64,000 nt of DNA from Parus major (taxonomy: Eukaryota; Chordata; Aves; Passeriformes; Paridae): the NCBI RefSeq assembly GCF_001522545.3, contig NC_031774.1:23345884-23409883 (forward strand), in the 5' to 3' direction. Position 1 is the stretch's first letter; every line of letters starts with the position of its first letter. The translations under genes and the position numbers were made by a program. Positions 46,481-58,800 of the stretch are shown here, in pieces. The notes beneath the pieces are model-generated. The model was not told where the DNA came from. It ran no database searches and saw only the letters and a program-made list of their open reading frames with translations.

Positions 46481-49400
46481 AATGTGGTATGGGGTTAAAT
46501 CCATGCAGATGTGAATGCCTTATGGGTGATGCAGGCAACAGGACCTGAAATTCTCTGCTAAATTAAAAATCCTTTCTTGTGTTCTGAAGGGCTGCTGTAA
46601 TGCATTTCCTAACATTCATAACTCTTCTGCACAGCTTGCATGCAAATTCTGATGCTTCTCTGGATAACTTAAAAAAAAAAAAGGGTCCATTTCTATTTTG
46701 AAATAAGTGTGTTATTTGTGGCAGTGTGGCTCTTAATGAGTAGGGCTGTCCACTAGCATTTATATTTTTCCTAATACTTGGAATGAAGAATGTATTTGGA
46801 TCCAAATAGTCTGGACATGCCTTTTCAGATTGAGTTGCTGGGCAGTTTCTGCCGAATGTTTACTTTGCTGACAGCTTGTTCTCAGTTTTCTTTCTTTTGC
46901 CCTTTTCTGAGTCATAACTGACCCTCTAGATTCTTGTTTGGTTGTTTCCTACTTTTCCATTTTCCGAGCAGCACTTCTAACTTTTATGCAGCTGTAACAA
47001 CCAGTTCTAAAGAAGGCAAGCAATGATCCAGTCTGCTGCTATCCCTCTGCCAGAAGTTTGGCATTTTGAAGAATTATTTTTTTAAGAAACTTCTGGAAAG
47101 AAACTCTACCTTTTATGCCATGGTTAGCAGGCTGACTGAACTCAGGGGTCTTGTAGAGTTGTTGTTGATGTGAATACTTACTGCTAATGCAAACAGCACC
47201 AAGGTACTTTTTTTTCCCCCCGTTGAGTTTTTGGGAGCCTGATAAAGAGCATAGTGCATGGTGATGGTTACCTTGTGTGTTTTGTGTTAGTAGCCCTGTG
47301 CTATCCTAGCAAGGAGGGTGATAGGAATATTAGTAATTTAAAGACAGAAGAATTTTGTTTCACAAAATTGGATGACAATGTGATATGCAGTGGAAGAGGA
47401 GTAATATTAGAAATATTTTACTGGAAGGTTGTTACAGGATATAGTAGTTGCCTAATGAAAGACATGTTTGGGTTGCTTGAAACAAGAGGAGACCTGCTTT
47501 CCTCTACAGGAAGAAGCAGTACTCGTCTGCATCTCAGGACTTGGTTGGTTGTTAGGAATTCTGACTGGGATTGTTGTCTGGTAGCTGTTTGTTGTCTCCT
47601 GTTTTTGTTAATTTATTGTTGAAGGGGATGATGAAGTGTCAGGCTTGAGTGTTGAGAACATCATCTTAATCTATGTGCTCACACAGCTCCACGTGTTCTC
47701 AGTGAGGTGTTTTGGGTTGTCCTTGCAGAGTGATCCCTGCTTCCTTCTTCCTGGTACCTATTACTATTTCTCCACCTTGAGCAGTGCAGGATTGCTGAGA
47801 GGAGTCTCTGACTCACGTTTTGGACACTTTTCCCCCTCCCTTTATATTTCTCCCATGGACTCAGTCTAAAGCCAAGAAGAGCAATGCTGTCAAGAATTGT
47901 CTGTTTCTTTGTTCGGAGTCTAAATCTTCATTGTCTCCCACCTCTTCTACAATTCTGATACATCTTTGTGTGAAGACTCCAGTTTCTGTATGGATCATTT
48001 TTGGTTTTTGTCTTGTTACTGTATTTCTTTGTGAGCAAGAAATTATATGACTTGTGTTTTCTAAAACTTGTTCTTGCTTCCAGTTGCTTTTTCTTTATTA
48101 CTCAGATAAGATGCTTGTGCCTTAAGTGCAGCCTTGAATGCATAAAACACTTTGTCTTCACCTTGGGGGTATGTGATGCTGCTTCTGCTGCTCTGTAGTG
48201 TTGGCACTCCCACATTACTGTGGAATGTGTGATGTCACTTGGGGCCACTTGGCTGTGGCCCTTGAACTTGAGGAACCATGATGTGACTATTAATGTAAAT
48301 AATGGGATTTTGAATTGAAAATTCCTTTGCCTTTCTACATAAATTAGAGTAATTTTTTAGGGGGTTAATCTGAATTTCGTATTGCTCTGTTTGTGTCTCT
48401 GTTGCTCTGACTTTCTCTTCTTTCTGTCCCTCACTTCCTGCTGTGTATACTACTTAACAAAAGATACTATGGTTTGAGTATGGAATTGTGGAAACCGACT
48501 CTTAATCTTTCAGATCTCAGTTCTGCTGTTTGACTTACCTTACAGCTTTGTGAAATTATGTTTATTCTCTTCCTATCTTCTGGATTGAAACTAATGTCTC
48601 TTCTCAAGAATTCATTACGTTTATATGGAAGTTGTAATAATAGTTATGAAAGTGCTTCATATTCTCATTGGTAAATTAAACTGTCAGACTCCAGACATGG
48701 GTGATCACTTACATTTATTATTACTAGTTCCCTTTTTATATTTACCATTCATTTTCTGACCTTTAGGAGCTGATATCTGCAAGTTTCTCTTCCATGTCTT
48801 CATAATTTTGCTGCAAATAGTCAGCGTTTTAATGTACTTCTTTTGAATGAAAAGTTCTTTTATGTGTATTTAGATAATTTAATTCAGACTGGGAAGACAA
48901 ATTTAAGATTCTAATGGCAATTAGCTTCTTGTTGCAGTCATACAGGATCTCAAAATGACAAAGTATTATTGACATCTTTGTAATGTAATTGAATTTCCTG
49001 AGCTGTATGTAGTTGCATTTTAAAACACAACATTGAATTTTTCAATCATGAAGCATTAAGACAAGTTATTTTTCTTTAGGAATCCTGTTTTATGTGTAAA
49101 CACTTACTGCAGTGAGTGCAATTTAGAGCAGTGTGTCTACTGCATCTACAGAAAATGTGCTTTTGAATTACTTTCCATCTCTCTCTGGCTTTAATCAAGG
49201 AAAAACTTCAGCTTACAGTATAATACTTTGGGGAGTATTTAAAAACTTGGAAGAGTAAAACCAGGACCATATAATGGAAGTGCCTCCATGGTATTAGTTT
49301 TGGATTCTGTTGTATAGTTGCATCATAAACTTCTTTCACTTCTCCTAAGTGTTTTTTATTCTCCATGTTTAGGGGCACTTAGTTGAAGACTGACTCTTCT

Positions 49401-52400
49401 TCTAATTAAATTCTTAAATTAAGCAGCCTTTTTTTGTTGTTTTTTTAAAGCATAATCAAGGACACAAATAGAACAAAATAATGCATTCTAGTTTTGCTTT
49501 TTTCATTGTTTTGATTAATCATGCTTAAGATAGTGTTGTTACCCATCTGTAGACTGCTTTTGTTTGTGGGTTACCCTTGCTTAAGGATTCTAGTCCAGTG
49601 TAGGTTTATTTTCAATTTTTTGTTCATTTAGATATTACTGCAAGGTATCATGAGGTTTGCTGTATGCAAAATGTTTTCTGGTCTTTAGGGGTTTTTTTTG
49701 TTTGTTTGTTTTTAACCCAAGAAGAGCTAATACCTCTACAGTCTAAAGGCTCATCTGGAACTACCACAGATGGAGCTAAGGGAAGAGAAATCATGTTGTT
49801 TGAAGTAAATTTAAACATATATAGCTAATCAGCTACATTGTCAGAAATTTATATGGCCATGTCATTTAGGAGTGAACATAGTCATGTTCTTCCAAATGTT
49901 TTGACCTGTGCAACTATCTGGGATATGAGTCATGTCACCTATTTTTTACTGATTTTGTTGTTGTTGTAGCATTGTTCAAATGCCAGTGCTACTGGCAAAC
50001 TGGGACTTACCAAATTAGGACTCCTTGAGTTGTCTTGTTTGTTATGCTGAGTTGATGCAGTGCAGAGGGAAAATCAGCTTTTTAGTTTTGGTTTCACATA
50101 AACTTTTTTTGTTGTTTTTTTTTTTTTTTATGTATTGCTCAGTTTTTCAGGTGGCGGCACTAAAAGGGTTAATGAGAATGGCATGACATTTGATATGGAT
50201 CGATTCATATATTTAATATAAAATTGTATTTTTAATAACACCACAAGTATGAGTCAGGTCTTCTATCCGGGTTTCTTTACGTGGAATCGTTTCATGCATT
50301 TAGGAAAGTGATGGCCTCAAAATCTCCATGTTGCAGAAAGGAGGGAAACACAGATTGTAGACAAGGAAGGGAACTAGAAATCCACTGCAGCTGTGATTGC
50401 TTGTATATATTCTAAATTATTTTCCAGGCATCTGGTTTGTTCTTTGAGATCTCCTGTCTCTGGGTGTCAGAAACAAATTTTATTGTTTTATGAATGAAGT
50501 ACCTGCAAAAGGATGGGCTGTGTAGTTCACAGTCCTCGGCAAGATGATCTTTGGCAGTTTTCAGTGGGCAGTTTTTGCTCTTTTGAGCATCTGAAAAGTG
50601 TAAGGTGTCTTGGTAAAGCAGTTTGCTTCAAAATTAAGCTGTGTAAAATACAAGGGAAAGCGACTTGTAGAAAATCCTTGGAGGAAATAGCCTGTCTTGT
50701 GACTGCAGCCTTCATTAGGATCATTGTCAGCGAAGATAAAGCATTTGGGCTGTAGTGCTGCATACACTGTTTTCATGCCTGTCTGATGATCTGATTGCTC
50801 CTGGAGAATCCATCCACACGGACAGTAGTGGGAATGCTAAATTATTGCTAATATTTATTTAATGTAACTTGAATTACTAACGTTTATCAAATACAATAAG
50901 CAGTTCTCTTGAAACTTTTAGTATATTACTGGTGTTAAAGCCTGAGATGCTGCACTTTAATTTGGAATAACTGCAATGGCATTGTTTGTGCTGGACACGC
51001 TGCTTAAGAACAGACATTTTGAAAACAGAAGTAACTCTGGCTTAAAAGAGAGGTAGGCCCCTGGCCAGAGCAGGGGGTGTTGAGTGTAATAATCTGTTTC
51101 CTCTTCTTTTCTAGAGACAAGTTTGCTTGTGGTTTTGCAGGACAGTGGCATGCCTCATTGTTCACCGCAATTTTGTTTTAATCGTGTTTTGAGTCTTTTT
51201 TTTCCCACACATGTTCTTTTAATACAAAATATACAGCCCTGGCCCATCAACTATGTGTGGATCATGGCTGTTTTACAGTCAATACATTCTGGAAGTCTTA
51301 GAACTTGAAAAAGGGACTTGGAGACCAAAGCTACTGGCATGTAGTTTTTTTCCTCTGGTTTCTTACAGGGAATCTTATAAATGCATTCTCTCTGTGGAAC
51401 CCAGATTGCAAAGTCAGTGACAGCTTTAATATTTCACTTCATATTGCCTCTTTCTTCATCAGTCACATGAGATCTCTTTGGGCAGCAAAATTGTCTGAAA
51501 TTATTTGGACATTTATATCTTCTGGATAGATCTCCCATTGTAAATATCATTTACTCATTGCAGGGTTTTGTTTTTTTTCCTTTTTTAAACACTGATGGAG
51601 CTGTTTACACTGATTCTCTGCACATGCATTAGGAAAGGCTTTTACTGTTGGGCTCAGCACACAACCACAAAGTTCTTTGCAGTGGTAATAGATTAGTCTG
51701 AGAGCTGAAGGTCACATGAAATAACGTTTCTCCCCCCTGAAAGATGGAATAACATGAAGATAGTATTGCAGTATTTGTCTTTGTATCAAAGTCAGCTGTG
51801 CTCCCAGTGTGGTGGTACCAGAATATCCACAAAATTAATAGCAATAAAGATGGGGAGTGGGCACATTAAGAGATGGAACCATCATCTCTGTAAAGTGCTG
51901 AAGTTTTGAATGGTGAGCCATTGCCTAATGCATAAAATATCTTGACATCCTTTTTATATGGCAAATTGAATGTGCTTCTTTTTCTTCCTCTTCTCACCCT
52001 ACCTTTTTATCAGTGTTTTCAGGGAGTCATGTATCACCAATTTGCAGCTTCACTTTGGTTTTTTTAGAGGTTCAGCATCTGTAAAAGTGACAGTTACAAG
52101 TGAACGTACATTACTCCAATACTGGGAATTCTTCAGGCTTCTTTGAGGATGGTGCTGTTATGGAGCAAGTAAAAGGCTTGAGTTTGGGCTGTGTAATGCT
52201 CTTTCCAAAACTGTAAACAGCCCAGCATGTTGTCCTGAAATGCCCTGAAGGGAGAAAACATTTAAGGAAAGAAAGCTGCCAATTATAGAAAAATTTCTTG
52301 ACTCTCCATTTTCAGAATTTTCTGTGGTGCTTTGGATCACATTCAGGGCATCAGCTAATCTTGCAGTTGTTGGACACTTTTGGTTATCCTGGTTCAACCA

Positions 52401-55010
52401 ACCATTCAAATCACCCTTCCTCCCCCAAAAAATAAGTAAAGAAAAGAAACTCAACAAGAAGAACAAAACAGAACAATACCAATCCCTCTTTAGGTGGTCA
52501 GCTGTTTATCAGTTGTGATAGCTGTGGGTATTTGTAATAGACACTGTTACTGAATCAGTCCACCACTTGCCTGAACAGGTTTGATCCAGTAAGCTGCAAG
52601 TTTTATTTATGTTCAGTCCCAAGAAGTATTTTCAAGCCCCCTGCAGTTAATTTAAACTTTGTTAGCTTTGCAGCTAATGAGTGGCTGCAAATATGGTTGG
52701 TACTTCAGTGGTTTATCTGCTACTGGTATTTAATAACATGTCATTGTTCAGCTTATGTTTGAGCAAAATGTTTGGAGTTGTTTGGTATCTTTACTAGGTT
52801 AGAGAAAAAATTGGCTCCTTTAACACCCTCACAAAAAACTCTATACAAACCAAAATCCTAAAGGAAAAAAAAAAACCAAAAACCCCACACCAAAACAAAC
52901 AGAAGCTGAACACGTGTTCCAATAGAAAGGTTAAAGGCTTCCTGCTAAAATGAGCAAAGATAATGCCAGTATTCACTGCATGCCAATGCTACACTGCATC
53001 TGTTTCTTTATTTGAAGGCTCTGAGTTTCTTTGCCTGTCTCAAGTGTTGCTGAATCTGTCACCAGCTAGTGGAGCAGTTACTGTGTTCAGGCTAATTCAA
53101 ACCAAGGGTAAAGTTTGGCTCCCAAAGGGGCCCAAGGTAACACTGGAATCTCAGCATCACTCAAGAAGGATATATTCAGAGTTTTCTGAAGAGATCCCAG
53201 CTTTTAAAAATGTTGAGCGGGTTAGCAGGGTACTGTGAAGGCATTAGAACCCTGGGTGTTTCCTTTGTTTACTTTTGAAAGGGGATAAAGACAATAGTTA
53301 GGAGAAGCTGAAAAATCGAGGTAATGGTCCCTGAGGGAAAAACATGAAGTTCAAACACTCAGGCTCACATATGAAGTGTTTGTTATAGCCAGATTAGTTG
53401 AATAAATTAGGACACACATGCAGAGATTTAGATAAGCTGTCTTAAGGTATGTACTTGGTTTTATGTAGTAGAGATGACTTGGTCTTTCAATAATGTGAAT
53501 GATGGAACTTCACTGACTGCAATTGTAGAAGTGATCTCCCTGTTTATTCTACAATATGTAAACTTGTCCATGGCATAAATAAACTTAAAGTCATTTGTTA
53601 AACCTCTTGATTTCCTTGTTGCTATTGTACTTTAGCAAACATTAGTTCTGATGGGAATGAAAAGTTGCTAGATTGTCAGAGCTTGTTCTTTGTCATGAGT
53701 TATTGTTTTCCTGCTTGTAAATTACCATGATCTCAAATTATGTGGTTTATCCTTCACAGCTATCAAAAAGCTATTCCAAAGTTTAAATCTTTCTGAACTT
53801 CCAGCTTATTCCAGCTGCAGGACAGGTCTTCCACTGGTGTCCTGTTTATATGCTTATTCTTGGGTTGTTGAAGTCCAAATTCCTTGAATACATCCATATA
53901 GAATATTCAGCTACAGTTTTCTTAATTTTACTAGATTAAGAGTTAAACGGTTTCCTCCTGTAAAGTAGACTTTTCGTTGCCTGCATTGTTCTGAGCTGTC
54001 CTCCTCCTCCATTCTGCTTACCATCTGAATCTAGTAATTTCTGAACACGGGTGCCTGGAGCTGTTTGCAGAATCCAGATCAGGATTTATTAGCATTTAGC
54101 TAAAGGAGATTTTTAGTTTAGGGATTCCTGTATTATACTGTGCTTTTGGGTGTATCTATTCCAGTTATCCTTCTATTTTTTTTTGGATCTGGGCTTTTTT
54201 AATCTGTATAGTTTTTTTTTTAAGAATTCTCCTGCAGCATGATATCTTTAGTTTTTGTGTTGCTTTTCCAGTAAGTAAAGTAAGTGTTTTGTAGAGTAAT
54301 TCCTACCTAATGTTTGGCTAACTTTCACAGTTTCTCAAAAGAAGGCTTATTGTACACCATGGAGTTCAGCTTCTCTAAAATGCATGATCCCCATGCTGTT
54401 CACATTAAGCATCAGGGAATTTCCAGCTAGCTTGGCTTTCACTGTGGAGAATTTCTTTTCTAGGAGAATGGATGCTTTTACTTGTTAATTTCTTCAGTAC
54501 TCTTTATTTTACATCTACAAATAAAAACTGGTGTGCTTTTTTAGAACTTAATTTCCTGGCTTATCTCTTTAGACAGCTCCTCCCTTTAATCTGCAGCTGT
54601 CTTAAATCATCTGTTCAGGAGAGTTTTTTTGAGGAGAGTGGGAGGAAAGAAAATATTGCTAATGACCATTCTGAGTTCTGTCATCTAAAAATATATCTCT
54701 TGTGCACATTAACCTATTTTCTTCTTTATGTGTTTTTTGCTTTTTTAAATTTCTATTCCCTTCTCTATTGAATATTGATGGTTTTGTTCAGTGTAACATG
54801 AGCTGTGTAGGGTTTGTCTTTACATCTTCATGTTATCAAGAGATGGCAGAGTAGTATGCACACTCTGCTGGGATCAGAAGGTAATAGCATTGCAGCAGTT
54901 TCTTGGTTTGTCTGTTCTAAGAAACTTTTCTTGAGAGCTTTTTGTGGCAAGCTCCAATGTATGACACCACTGAAAAGCTGTGTGACTGGGTTTGCGATTA
55001 GAGTCACTCT

Positions 55011-55036
55011 ATTATTTATTTATTATATTTATTTAG
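55011..55036. repeat. (ATTT)n-like short tandem repeat
   Basis: A TTATTTATTTATTATATTTATTTA-type stretch in AMBRA1 intron 1; imperfect. Confidence 0.7.
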
Positions 55037-55747
55037 CTTTTCTTGTAGACAGTATTAAAGCTTTCCTTTGCAGCTGAAAGTGTTCCAAAAGCATTATTCT
55101 TCACCACTGTGCATTACTTGGGTGAACTGCTGTTCTAAGAGCAATGCAGATTGAAAGATGATGTGCAGACAATGGAATAATCTTGGTGGAGCTGTCTCAT
55201 ACATCATTGTTTTTGTATATTTTAAGCTGTTGATGGAGTTGGAAATAATTCAGACTTGAGGTCAATCAATTGTCTGACTTTTGCAGTTTGATCTGTTAAC
55301 TGAGATTTGAGTAGTTCCTGGGAGATTCCTCTGTCATATTGTCAATTTGGTTGGAATACTGTTCCTCTAGCTTTCAGACCCCCTTCCCAAATAGGACCTA
55401 AATCTTCAAGGTGTAAAGACTGTATCTTCATAAATCTTTTTTCCTTTATTATATACAGCAAGAGGTGAGAAGAAAGGAAAGAGTTTGAAGGCAAATTTTT
55501 AATTCTCCATATGAGTAGTGTGCCTAGGGCACGTGTACAAGGGAAGAGCTGGATGCTTTCAAAGTAATCTTTGGCCGCAGAAATGTCAAAGTGGGGCTTT
55601 GATAATGGAAGCAGGTAGCAAAGGCTGCGTAAGAAGAAAGATTTATCTCTCAAATCTAGTATTTTTGGGATTTAAAGCTTTTACTTCATCTGAGTGATGA
55701 AGGTAAAAGCTGCCTTCCTTATCAGTCTCTTATCTTTTTAGGTTTCC

Positions 55748-55787
55748 ATGAAGATAAACAACTGAAATGTGGATAGCTTATTTGTAG
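55748..55787 (+). promoter_or_regulatory. Two short upstream ORFs in the AMBRA1 leader
   Basis: Within the exon that carries the AMBRA1 start codon, ATG at 55,748 opens a 5-codon frame (MKINN, stop 55,763-55,765) and ATG at 55,767 a 6-codon frame (MWIAYL, stop 55,785-55,787). Both end more than 70 bases before the main ATG at 55,863, so reinitiation is possible. An effect on translation is inference. Confidence 0.5.
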
Positions 55788-55862
55788 CTTGGTGGTGGTT
55801 GTCATCTGGAGCCTGCTGGTGTCTCCTCTCAGTAGTAGGCGTGGTGGTGGCAGCTGAGAGCC

Positions 55863-58800
55863 ATGAAGGTTGTCCCAGAGAAGAATGCTGTCCGCATCCT
55901 GTGGGGTAGGGAACGCGGTACCCAAGCCTTGGGTGCTCAGCGGCTTCTGCAGGAGCTGGTGGAGGATAAAACTCGATGGATGAAATGGGAGGGCAAGGTA
56001 AGGTTGTGGGATAGAGCTGCATAGCTTGATCTTGGAGTGGGGGAAGGGAGGCAGGGATTTGAAATAAATTGTCTTGTGATTGTACCTTTGATGTGTTACA
56101 CTTGATATGCTCTCTGGCTCTGTTCAGTTCCTGCAGTGATGTGATACTAGATATGTTCCTGCAGCGGGCTCCCCTTGTTGTCTGTGTGGCTTACAGTTAA
56201 AGTATGATCATATGACTCTTGCAACACTTCCTGCTTTGTTGGCTTTTTCAGAAAGTTGAGTTACCAGACAGTCCGCGCTCCACCTTCTTGCTGGCGTTTA
56301 GTCCAGACAGGTAATTAACTCCTAGTTCATTCCCCATTTCAGCAGTCTCCCTACACTTACAAAAGTGATGGAGGCTTGTGCCCATTGAGTTGTCCAGTCC
56401 TGAACGGCCGAATGAAACTTCTGGTTCCTGACACGCATGGATGGAATGTGTGCACCTTCCTAATCTCACAGCTTCAAGCCTAGTTGGTGTTTAATTTCTG
56501 AGGTACCCAGGTGATACCAAGTTCTAAGGAAAAAGGACCTGTGCAGACACCGTGGGATTTCATAAGAAACTAAAGGGAGTAAAGGATGTTTTAATACAAC
56601 ATGCCCAAATTATGTGACACGTTCACTGGGATATCTAACAATAAAGAGCAGAGCAAAATGATGTGTGTATTGGAAGCAGAAATGGAGGTGGGATCTCTCA
56701 TAGTGTCACTTGATTTGACAGTGGTTGAGACAGTGTGGAGAATTGGGAATATTTATTTGCCCCAGACTGTCACTCAGGAGTGCCTTCTGAGCTGCATGTT
56801 CACCCTGACGTTCAAGGTCAAGTTTGTGCTTGCAGATTCAGATGAGCTCATGTTTGCATGGACCCTGAAATCTGGCTACAGAAAGCTTTGTGACCGTTGG
56901 TGAAAAAGTAGCCTCTTACCCTTTGAGCTCAGTGTGAGAGAGCTGCTGTGTTATGTGTGAACAGACCCTTGTTGAGGTGAAGCTAACCGTGGTCTAATTT
57001 TTCTGTATTCTTCTCATGCTAATGTTTGTCATACCTTCTGCATTCCCAGGACCCTAATGGCTTCCACTCATGTGAACCACAACATCTACATCACAGAGGT
57101 GAAAACGGGCAAGTGTGTTCATTCCTTGGTTGGACATCGTCGCACTCCCTGGTGTGTCACCTTCCATCCCACCATCCCAGGCCTCATTGCTTCAGGATGC
57201 CTAGATGGGGAGGTTAGAATTTGGGATTTACATGTAAGTCTCTCCTGAAGCATATGTCCTTTGATATTTGGTGGGTGGTGACTAATTTTGGCTGAGTTTG
57301 TTTTCCAAATGTTACCTGGTAAGAGAGCTGTTTGGAGGCTTTTCTGGAACCTGTGTCTAAAAGCATAGAACAGACCATAGTCATCCTCTCCTCTCTAGAG
57401 GGGAGGTGACAGATTCTTCATTCGGTCCTGCCAGGTAGGTTGTGCTTAATTGATTGCAGTGGTACAGGTAATGCTGTAGATCTTTGTGCAAGGTGCCTGT
57501 TTAGCCTTTGTGAGAGACATGCTGTTTGTTATTCCACTGAGCATATCTGAACTGTTCATTAGAGAAGATGCTGCTCTACCTAGTTTGGTAAATGGCACAG
57601 AGACAAAGCTTAGGGGCTTGTCTGGTTGTTTTGTTTTTTTTTAATGAAGCATTTTTACCTGCTGCTTGAGACACACTTACTTACAAAAATACATCTGTGG
57701 TCATTGTTGCAAGTAGTGTTACATTTTAGACCTGGCACATGACCTTGTATGGGAGCAGCTGTTGTTGTCAAGACTGTGCAGGGCTTGCAATGCTCTAGGG
57801 CGGCTGGGAGGCATGGCAAGTATATGGTAACTTAATGATGGTAAACTTTGTGATAAACTGCATGTGGTTCTTGACTCCTCGCTCTAGGGTGGAAGCGAGA
57901 GCTGGTTCACAGATAGCAACAATGCCATTGCATCACTTGCTTTTCATCCTACGGCTCAGCTCTTGCTGATTGCCACTGCCAATGAGATACATTTCTGGGA
58001 CTGGAGTCGTCGGGAGCCTTTTGCAGTGGTGAAAACGGCCAGTGAAATGGAACGGGTCAGGTGAGCTCCTGCTTCTGGGTGAAGTAAAAGCTTGTATGTG
58101 AAAAATGGTTAGATTTGGGAAGTGTGTGTGAGGTTCCTCTGGGATGCTGCAGCCTCTGCACTCAGGCAGTGGAGAGAAGTGTTGCTTGCAGCTCCTTGAC
58201 TCAGCTGGTAGAAAATCAGTTCTGTGGGCAGAAAGAAAACCAATTGAAAGTAATAGATCAGCTTGGTTGTTCATATTTGCAATAGGACATGTGTCCATTA
58301 AATGTCCAGAATCTACTTCACGTTGATTTATAAGTTTAGTAATTAAACTTGTCAGCCATAAGGATGAAAAACCCAGTAATTGCTGGAACAGAATGCAGAG
58401 GTATTACTTTGACACACTTGTAGAGGAAACTGGATTGCTGGAAACCTGCTGCCTGCTTTTGGGCAATTTAAAATAAGACAGTGATGAGACATCAAGGCAA
58501 GTTAATCTCTCCCTTTGTACCAATTCCATTTTGTAGTATAAACATGTGTATTCCTTTATATTTTCTGGCTATTTTAATTGATACAGCAGTACTTACTTCC
58601 AGCTTTTAACTTTGGTATAGTGTTGCTGTAGACTATAAAATAACTGCAGTCTTCAGCAAGATAGGTATATTTTGTTCTTAACAAGTAAACTTTTTGACAT
58701 CCTTCGTAAAAAAATGATGATAATGTAGTAATGTTCTCATCGCAAACATGTCATGTGGGGTTTTCTTCCCTGCTGTGTTCGGTTTCCTGTGTCGATGTGG

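Larger units (their letters stand above)
45173..55741 (+). other. AMBRA1: AMBRA1 intron 1 (about 10.6 kb)
   Basis: Bounded by the presumed exon 1 donor and the TTATCTTTTTAG acceptor at 55,741. It is A+T- and T-rich with many short open frames, none recognisable. It holds a CR1 reverse-transcriptase fragment (46,310-46,480) and a short (ATTT)n stretch (55,011-55,036). I see no tRNA, snoRNA or other RNA gene. Confidence 0.6.

Noticed and set aside
46105..46548. 147-codon plus-strand frame in AMBRA1 intron 1
   Set aside because: Its middle is antisense CR1 reverse transcriptase; the homology is on the other strand.
47254..47622. 122-codon plus-strand frame in AMBRA1 intron 1
   Set aside because: No domain, no splice or promoter context, in T-rich intron where such frames occur by chance.
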